DNA of 37,849 bases, from contig JAUWYA010000007.1 in assembly GCA_030616085.1 (NCBI GenBank), forward strand, positions 1 to 37,849, read 5' to 3'. The stretch is from Candidatus Nealsoniibacteriota bacterium (GTDB lineage: Bacteria > Patescibacteriota > Minisyncoccia > Minisyncoccales > GWA2-38-27). The notes under the pieces are model-generated. The model was not told the origin of the DNA, searched no databases, and was given only the letters and a program-made list of their open reading frames with translations. Below are positions 35,575 through 37,849 of the stretch, piece after piece. The position numbers were made by a program, and so were the translations under genes. The first letter of the stretch is position 1. Each line of letters opens with the position of its first letter.

Positions 35575-36417
35575 ATGAAAGATAACAACAATAAACCAGA
35601 CACGAAAGAATTATTCAGTAGCACATATGAGTATTATGTAAAGTATCGACCAAGTATACCGAAAGAAGTAATCAATGTAATCGTTAAGCACTTTGACATT
35701 AAACCAACTGATAGAGTTTTGGATATTGGTTGCGGCACTGGACAAGTAGCTCTGGCCATGGAAGACAAATGTGATGAAATGGTCTGCTTGGATCTTGATC
35801 CGGAAATGCTAAAACAAGCAAAAAAAGCGACAAAAGATTCCCAAATGAAGCTTACTTGGATTAATCGTAGCTCGGAAGATTTGGGAAAAATCAAAAAAGA
35901 ACTTGGCACCTTTAAGGTGGTTATGATTTGTCGAGCGTTTCATTGGATGAATCAAGAGCAAGTGTTAAAAGACCTTGATGAGTTAATTAAGGAAGATGGC
36001 GGCGTAGCAATTTTTAGTGATAGAGTCCTTTGGAGTGGTGACGAAGAATGGCAGAGAGCACTAAAAGAGGTTATCCAGAAATATTTAAGAAAAGAAAGAC
36101 GCGCTGGAAAAGGTAAATTTAAAGCATCAGACGAGCTATGGGAGAACATACTCGCTCGTTCGGTATTTAGGTTTATAAAGACATACGACGTGCCGATTGT
36201 AAGAAACTGGGACGTAGAAAGCATTATCGGTTATGTCTTTTCTACCTCCTTCGCCGCGCCACATCTTTTTGGTGATCAGTTGGATAGGTTTAAAGAAGAA
36301 ATAAAAAGCACCCTTTTATCTATTAATTCAAAAGAAGTGTTTCAAGAAAATGCAGTTTGGTCGATAGTTCTGGGGTCAAAAAAAGGAAGCACTTTCTTTA
36401 TTGAGTTGCCAATTTGA
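35575..36417 (+). CDS. class I SAM-dependent methyltransferase with histidine-kinase-derived C-terminal tail
   Basis: VLDIGCGTGQVALAMEDKCDEMVCLDLDPEML; last residues KKGSTFFIELPI match histidine-kinase ends. Confidence 0.85.
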   Translation: MKDNNNKPDTKELFSSTYEYYVKYRPSIPKEVINVIVKHFDIKPTDRVLDIGCGTGQVALAMEDKCDEMVCLDLDPEMLKQAKKATKDSQMKLTWINRSSEDLGKIKKELGTFKVVMICRAFHWMNQEQVLKDLDELIKEDGGVAIFSDRVLWSGDEEWQRALKEVIQKYLRKERRAGKGKFKASDELWENILARSVFRFIKTYDVPIVRNWDVESIIGYVFSTSFAAPHLFGDQLDRFKEEIKSTLLSINSKEVFQENAVWSIVLGSKKGSTFFIELPI

Positions 36418-36442
36418 TTAAAGTTTATTAAACTAAATTAGT

Positions 36443-36814
36443 ATGAAGAAAACAATCTTATTCATTGAAGATGATTTGCCAACAGTTGAAGTTTATAAAA
36501 CAGCTTTGGAGCATGCTGGATTTAAAGTTGAAACAGCGCTTTCTGGTAATGATGGTGTAAGGAAAATAAAAGCAAAAATGCCGGATTTAGTTTTACTTGA
36601 TTTTCTTCTTCCGGATATAGATGGCATGGAAGTTTTAAAACAAATTAGAGCGCAAAAAGATGCAAAGGATATACCAATCTTTATTTTAACTAATTATACA
36701 GATGAGAAATTAGGACAAAAAGGACTTCTTCTGAAAAACGAAAAATATCTTCTCAAAACAAAGCACACTCCAAGAGAGCTAGTTGAGGTAGTTAAGAAAG
36801 AGCTAGGGGGTTGA
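36443..36814 (+). CDS. single-domain response regulator
   Basis: ILFIEDDLPTVEVYKTAL...PDLVLLDFLLPDIDGMEVLKQIR...IPIFILTNY. Confidence 0.93.
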   Translation: MKKTILFIEDDLPTVEVYKTALEHAGFKVETALSGNDGVRKIKAKMPDLVLLDFLLPDIDGMEVLKQIRAQKDAKDIPIFILTNYTDEKLGQKGLLLKNEKYLLKTKHTPRELVEVVKKELGG

Positions 36815-36889
36815 CCCCGTTAGAAATCCGCCCTGCCAAAGGCATGTCGGCAGACACCTAGGGGCGTCTTATTTCTAACGGGGTTGACA
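36811..36889. repeat. CCCCGTTAGA palindromic repeat (copy 3)
   Basis: TTGACCCCGTTAGAAAT ... ATTTCTAACGGGGTTGACA. Confidence 0.8.
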
Positions 36890-36911
36890 AGCCTGTTGGG
36901 TTTGCTATTAT
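36884..36911 (+). promoter_or_regulatory. promoter TTGACA-N16-TATTAT
   Basis: -35 lies in the palindromic repeat end; upstream of the T-box-like leader. Confidence 0.65.
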
Positions 36912-36944
36912 TAAAATATCTTTGAAAATTATAAAACCTATGAA

Positions 36945-37171
36945 TCGGGTCTCTCGTTTAACGAGGGGTTGGGCCCGAGGAGGTGGTTTCTGCTTCAGTG
37001 GAAACCCGGCTTCCTCCGTAACCAGAGGATAACTGCTTCTTAGTTGAGTCAGTGAGTAGCCCCGCCTTGGCGGGGAATCGGGGTGGTACCGCGGGTACTT
37101 CAGTGCTTCAGCACAAGACTTCTCGTCCCTGTTATTTACTTTAGGTAGATAATAGAGATGAGAAGTTTTTT
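36945..37171 (+). promoter_or_regulatory. T-box-like riboswitch leader with terminator
   Basis: GGGTGGTACCGCGG ... CGTCCCT T-box/antiterminator signature; terminator ACTTCTCGTC...GATGAGAAGTTTTTT. Confidence 0.75.
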
Positions 37172-37235
37172 GTTACTTCTCAATTGTTCTTTAGAAAGAA
37201 AGTACATTGAAAACTAAATTAGAAAGGAAGTAAGT

Positions 37236-37415
37236 ATGCCTCTTAAAAAAGATGCTTGTGTTGTATGCAACGATACAAAAAGATGTAGTGTTTGCAAGGG
37301 AGAAGGAAAGACCTTGAAAGAGGGCGAGAAAGTTACGTGTAAAGCATGTGGTGGTTCGGGAAAATGCGCCCACTGTATTTACAAGCATAGTTTTGGCGGT
37401 TGGGCTTGTTATTAA
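37236..37415 (+). CDS. 59-aa Cys-rich zinc-ribbon mini-protein
   Basis: MPLKKDACVVCNDTKRCSVCKGEGKTLKEGEKVTCKACGGSGKCAHCIYKHSFGGWACY*; 9 Cys, DnaJ-type CxxC. Confidence 0.7.
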   Translation: MPLKKDACVVCNDTKRCSVCKGEGKTLKEGEKVTCKACGGSGKCAHCIYKHSFGGWACY

Positions 37416-37426
37416 AGGAGACTAAA

Positions 37427-37582
37427 ATGATAGAAGAAGATAAAAGATGTCCGGTTTGTTTCGGTAAGAAAAAATGCAAAGTTTGCTCGGGTAAAGGATG
37501 TGTTGTATGTGATAATACTGGTAAATGCTCTAGATGTAAGGGAAAAGGGGTGAAATCTCTTTTCAGTTTTCAGAGAAAATAA
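37427..37582 (+). CDS. 51-aa Cys-rich zinc-ribbon mini-protein
   Basis: MIEEDKRCPVCFGKKKCKVCSGKGCVVCDNTGKCSRCKGKGVKSLFSFQRK*; 8 Cys; SD aaaggag. Confidence 0.7.
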   Translation: MIEEDKRCPVCFGKKKCKVCSGKGCVVCDNTGKCSRCKGKGVKSLFSFQRK

Positions 37583-37721
37583 ATGGAGACACTCGTTCTT
37601 TGTTTTAGGGGAGGAAAGATTAATCTTTCCTCGCACCTATTTATTTAAAGATTTTTCTGTATTGCATTGTTAGAATTAAGTTGTGTTTAAGTATTTTTGT
37701 TAAAGGATCTCTGCTTTCTAG

Positions 37722-37849
37722 TCAGTAGCTTGTCACCACTTGCATAGGAGTTTTAAGATTAATACCAAGATGTAATCTCTCGGTATTGTAGTAATGAATA
37801 TATTCAGGAATGACCTTTTTGTATGCTCTCATTGTTTTAGGAATATCTT
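37722..37849 (-). mobile_element. C-terminus of an integrase-core transposase, truncated by window edge
   Basis: Complement reads ...DIPKTMRAYKKVIPEYIHYYNTERLHLGINLKTPMQVVTSY*. Confidence 0.85.

Noticed and set aside
36945-37171. tmRNA, RNase P or 6S RNA as alternatives for the structured leader
   Set aside because: No tRNA-like ends or RNase P core motifs recognised; T-box signature and terminator fit better
37640-37680. Reverse-strand MQYRKIFK* resembling the MFS end IQYRKIFR*
   Set aside because: Too short to call a remnant; lies just after the transposase stop and may be chance
1-37849. CRISPR array
   Set aside because: No regularly spaced direct repeats or cas-like ORFs seen

Overview
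The window is AT-rich and resembles a Patescibacteria/CPR contig; this lineage call is inferred from gene style and repeats and is not proven. Positions 1-20 kb are mostly core genes: SPFH, a VirB6/TrbL-like protein, rsmA, LysM-M23, a small T4SS pilin-like protein, rpsO, NYN, pnp, a coiled-coil SH3 protein, TraR/DksA, a RelE/ParE-type TA pair, CCA-adding enzyme, a fused Idi/polyprenyl synthase, YjbQ, Nudix proteins and an ABC exporter, with five tRNAs. Positions 20-37.8 kb are an accessory region. It holds: (i) two separate radical-SAM/SPASM loci, each ending in a tiny unannotated basic peptide ORF that looks like a RiPP precursor; (ii) a repeated promoter + covarying hairpin + boxA-like leader in front of at least five unrelated accessory genes, with a boxA-like leader also before an MFS gene; (iii) a class I terpene-synthase-like protein with DDxxD and NSE-type motifs; (iv) a T-box-like leader followed by Cys-rich mini-proteins instead of an aminoacyl-tRNA synthetase; (v) a tetranucleotide-repeat, frame-split HExxH protein (candidate phase variation); (vi) a MITE-like element with an in-window empty site; and (vii) histidine-kinase gene remnants flanking an inserted methyltransferase. 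Both ends of the window lie inside transposase ORFs. All family assignments are by eye from sequence motifs; no database search was run.
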